Positions 61,501-64,000 of a DNA stretch of 64,000 nt are shown one piece after another. The stretch comes from Aurantibacillus circumpalustris (GTDB lineage: Bacteria > Bacteroidota > Bacteroidia > B-17B0 > Aurantibacillaceae). Numbering within the stretch: position 1 is the stretch's first letter; each line of letters starts with the position of its first letter. A program made the translations under genes and the position numbers. The notes below the pieces were generated by a model that made no database searches, had not been told where the DNA came from, and was given only the letters and a program-made list of their open reading frames with translations. The stretch lies in NCBI RefSeq assembly GCF_029625215.1, contig NZ_CP121197.1, positions 1,860,001-1,924,000 on the forward strand, read 5' to 3'.

Positions 61501-64000
61501 ATGAAGAAATTTTTCCTTTTTATTGGCTTATCACTCTTAGTGAATACAAAGTTAGTTTCACAAATAGATTATAGTTCTTATGTGAATCCATTTATTGGCA
61601 CAGGTGGACATGGTCATACTTTTCCCGGAGCAGTTCTTCCTTTTGGAATGGTGCAGTTAAGCCCAGATACGCGTGTAGATGGAAGTTGGGACGGATGTAG
61701 TGGGTATCATTACAGTGATAATTTTATTTACGGATTTTCACATACTCATTTGAGCGGCACTGGTTGCAGCGATTATGGTGATATTTTGATTATGCCAATG
61801 TCTGGAAAACCTTCTACAGATAATAAGATATATGGTTCTAAATTTTCACACGCAAACGAAAAAGCAAGTCCTGGATATTATGAAGTGCTATTAGATGATG
61901 ATAAAATAAAAGCAGAACTAACAGTAACGCCAAGAGTTGGTATTCACCGTTATACTTTTTCAAAATCACAAGAATCAAATGTGGTCCTTGATCTTTTGCA
62001 CCGTGATAAGGCTATAAATTATCATATGCGAATGATTGATAGCGTTACTATAACAGGTTACCGTGTAAGTGAAGCTTGGGCTAAAAAACAGCATGTGTAT
62101 TTTGTTATGAAATTCTCTAAGCCGTTTGAAAAAATGGAGTATATCGTGAAGGGAAATTTTAAAGAGCAACTTACAAAGTTGGGTGGTGGACCTCAAGGTG
62201 CTTATTTTAGATTTAATACGAAAGATGGTAAACCATTAATGGTAAAGGTTGCTATTTCTACCACAGGCATTGAAGGTGCAATAAAAAATTTGGAAGCCGA
62301 AGCAACGCATTGGGATTTTGATAAATATAAAAAAGAAGCCGAAGCAGCCTGGAATACTCAATTACAAAAGATTGAAGTAAGCGATCCAGATAAAAATAAA
62401 ATGACGACGTTTTATACTGCACTTTATCACACGTGTATACACCCTTCTTTAAATATAGATGTTGATGGAACTTACCGCGGAAGAGATGACCTTCTTCATA
62501 ACACGAAAAATTCAATTAACTATACCGTGTTTTCTTTGTGGGATACTTATCGAGCATTAAATCCACTAATGACAATCATCGAACCAAAACGTGTTTCCGA
62601 TTTTATCAATACATTTTTAACGCAGTATCAACAATCTGGACGTTTGCCTGTTTGGGAGCTATCTGGCAATGAAACCGATTGTATGATTGGATTTCATTCG
62701 GTATCCGTAATAGCAGATGCAATGCTAAAAGATATTAAAGGATTTGACCAAAACCTTGCCTACGAAGCTATGAAGTCCGCAGCGACTTATTCAGGTTTTG
62801 GAATTCCTATTTTTAATAAAAAAGGTTTTTTAGAAATTGATGATGAAAGTGAAAGTGTTAGCAGAACATTGGAGTATGCATACGATAATTGGTGCATTGC
62901 ACAAGTTGCTAAAAAATTAAATAAACCGGCTGATGCGGCTTTGTATTATAAACGTTCATTAGCATACTATAATTTATTTGATCAACAGACTGGCACTATG
63001 CGACCAAGAAAAAATGGAAATTGGTTAACACCTTTTTCTCCTTCAGAGATTAATAACCATTTTACAGAAGGTAATAGCTGGCAATACTCCTTTTATGTAC
63101 CACACGATATTGAAAATTTAATAAAATTACATGGTGGTTCTGAAAAATTTGAAGGTAAGCTGGATGAATTATTCACCACGAAAGAAAAAACGAGTGGTCG
63201 CGAACAGGCAGATGTAACAGGACTTATCGGTCAATATGCGCATGGCAACGAACCAAGTCACCACATGGCGTATTTATATAATTATGTAGGGAAACCACAA
63301 AAATCGATAGAACGTGTGCACCAGATTTTAAATGACTTTTATAAAAGTGCACCCGACGGTTTAATAGGAAACGAAGACTGTGGACAAATGAGTGCTTGGT
63401 ATGTTTATAGCGCTCTTGGATTCTATCCGGTTTGTCCTGGTTCATTACAATTAATAGTAGGCGAACCACTTTTCGCAAATTCCAAATTGCATTTTGAGAA
63501 TGGTAAAACTATGGAAATAGTCGCCGCGCCAGGGAATGGTAAAATAATTAAAGAGATAAGTGTAAACGATAAATCGTCACTTCTATCATATCTCGATTAT
63601 ACAACGCTCATGAAAGGTGGTAAAATTGTTTTTAACTATGAAGAAAAAACAAAACCAGTGAAATATGGAAAGGGAACTCTTCCACCTTCTAATGTTTCTA
63701 AAACAAGTATCATTCCGTTACCTCTTATTAAATCAAGCTCTCAGGTATTTAAAGATCAGCTTGAATTAAGTATCAGTTCTGTAAATACAACTTCTGGAAT
63801 CTGTTATTATACACTTGATGGAACAGAGCCAACGAAAAAATCTAACCTATACAAAGAGCCGTTTACAGTAAATAAAAATACTGTTGTTAAAGCAAAAACG
63901 TATACAAAATCAGACAGCAGTGAAGTTATCCGGTCAAAATTTTTTAAACTTAAGTACGATTTCGATATTACCATAAAGTCAAAAGCAAATTCGCAATACG
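61501..64000 (+). CDS. GH92 family alpha-mannosidase (3' end outside window)
   Basis: At least 833 residues are in the window; the gene continues past 64000. Signal peptide (FFLFIGLSLLVNTKLVSQ), then GH92 motifs NPFIGTGGHGHTFPGAVLPF, GYHYSDNFIYGFSHTHLSGT and EPSHHMAYLYNYVGKPQ. The last stretch (YYTLDGTEPTKKSNLYKEPF) is a chitobiase/hexosaminidase-type C-terminal domain. GH92 enzymes are calcium-dependent alpha-mannosidases acting on N-glycans; the GlcNAc-asparaginase upstream fits. Starts at ATG 61501, 58 nt after CutC. Confidence 0.93.
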   Translation, partial: MKKFFLFIGLSLLVNTKLVSQIDYSSYVNPFIGTGGHGHTFPGAVLPFGMVQLSPDTRVDGSWDGCSGYHYSDNFIYGFSHTHLSGTGCSDYGDILIMPMSGKPSTDNKIYGSKFSHANEKASPGYYEVLLDDDKIKAELTVTPRVGIHRYTFSKSQESNVVLDLLHRDKAINYHMRMIDSVTITGYRVSEAWAKKQHVYFVMKFSKPFEKMEYIVKGNFKEQLTKLGGGPQGAYFRFNTKDGKPLMVKVAISTTGIEGAIKNLEAEATHWDFDKYKKEAEAAWNTQLQKIEVSDPDKNKMTTFYTALYHTCIHPSLNIDVDGTYRGRDDLLHNTKNSINYTVFSLWDTYRALNPLMTIIEPKRVSDFINTFLTQYQQSGRLPVWELSGNETDCMIGFHSVSVIADAMLKDIKGFDQNLAYEAMKSAATYSGFGIPIFNKKGFLEIDDESESVSRTLEYAYDNWCIAQVAKKLNKPADAALYYKRSLAYYNLFDQQTGTMRPRKNGNWLTPFSPSEINNHFTEGNSWQYSFYVPHDIENLIKLHGGSEKFEGKLDELFTTKEKTSGREQADVTGLIGQYAHGNEPSHHMAYLYNYVGKPQKSIERVHQILNDFYKSAPDGLIGNEDCGQMSAWYVYSALGFYPVCPGSLQLIVGEPLFANSKLHFENGKTMEIVAAPGNGKIIKEISVNDKSSLLSYLDYTTLMKGGKIVFNYEEKTKPVKYGKGTLPPSNVSKTSIIPLPLIKSSSQVFKDQLELSISSVNTTSGICYYTLDGTEPTKKSNLYKEPFTVNKNTVVKAKTYTKSDSSEVIRSKFFKLKYDFDITIKSKANSQY

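Overview
The window looks like a chromosomal segment of a free-living, gliding-type Bacteroidota (order not resolvable by eye). The evidence is low G+C, TAnnTTTG promoters, a long NusB, eight large secreted proteins ending in type IX secretion (T9SS) sorting domains, a FHS-type sugar transporter beside GH92, and many lipoproteins. No rRNA, phage, IS transposase or CRISPR array was seen.

Layout. 0.1-3.1 kb: AraC regulator, membrane SpoIIE-type phosphatase, tRNA-Cys and a broken second tRNA-Cys copy carrying a palindromic repeat. 3.2-9.1 kb: a metal (probably copper) region with an MbnP-like T9SS protein, two MauG/MbnH-type di-haem proteins, a divergent Met-rich lipoprotein, an HMA metallochaperone and a DoxX-like protein. 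9.1-11.8 kb: an ArsR-type regulator with visible operators between two divergent units, DinB plus two Cys-containing small proteins, and an LRR-protein kinase. 12-16.7 kb: small secreted paralogues, Crp/Fnr and XRE regulators. 17-29 kb: three giant Gly-rich/Ig-like T9SS proteins with an almost identical shared 1.7 kb block, and a smaller relative. 29-48 kb: ordinary chromosome (UbiA-like, metzincin-like protease, cupin, PheT, CoA transferase, GNAT, HxlR, GT-C transferase, HPP, ABC exporter, leucine dehydrogenase, NusB, a large T9SS type B protein).

49.2-54.3 kb is the most unusual part: an array of small minus-strand genes (two PIN-toxin modules, an orphan, a TPR membrane protein) separated by ~100-120 bp imperfect hairpins. 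The terminal TAAC/GTTA boxes of each hairpin do not match each other beyond the core. They match, over 9-10 nt, the box at the far end of the neighbouring gene cassette. That is the logic of integron attC sites, but the box sequence is not the canonical one and no integrase is in the window.

54.4-64 kb: T9SS cyclophilin, DinB, oxidoreductase, rRNA-type methyltransferase, then a probable N-glycan breakdown unit (FHS sugar transporter, glycosylasparaginase, CutC, GH92 alpha-mannosidase cut by the window edge).
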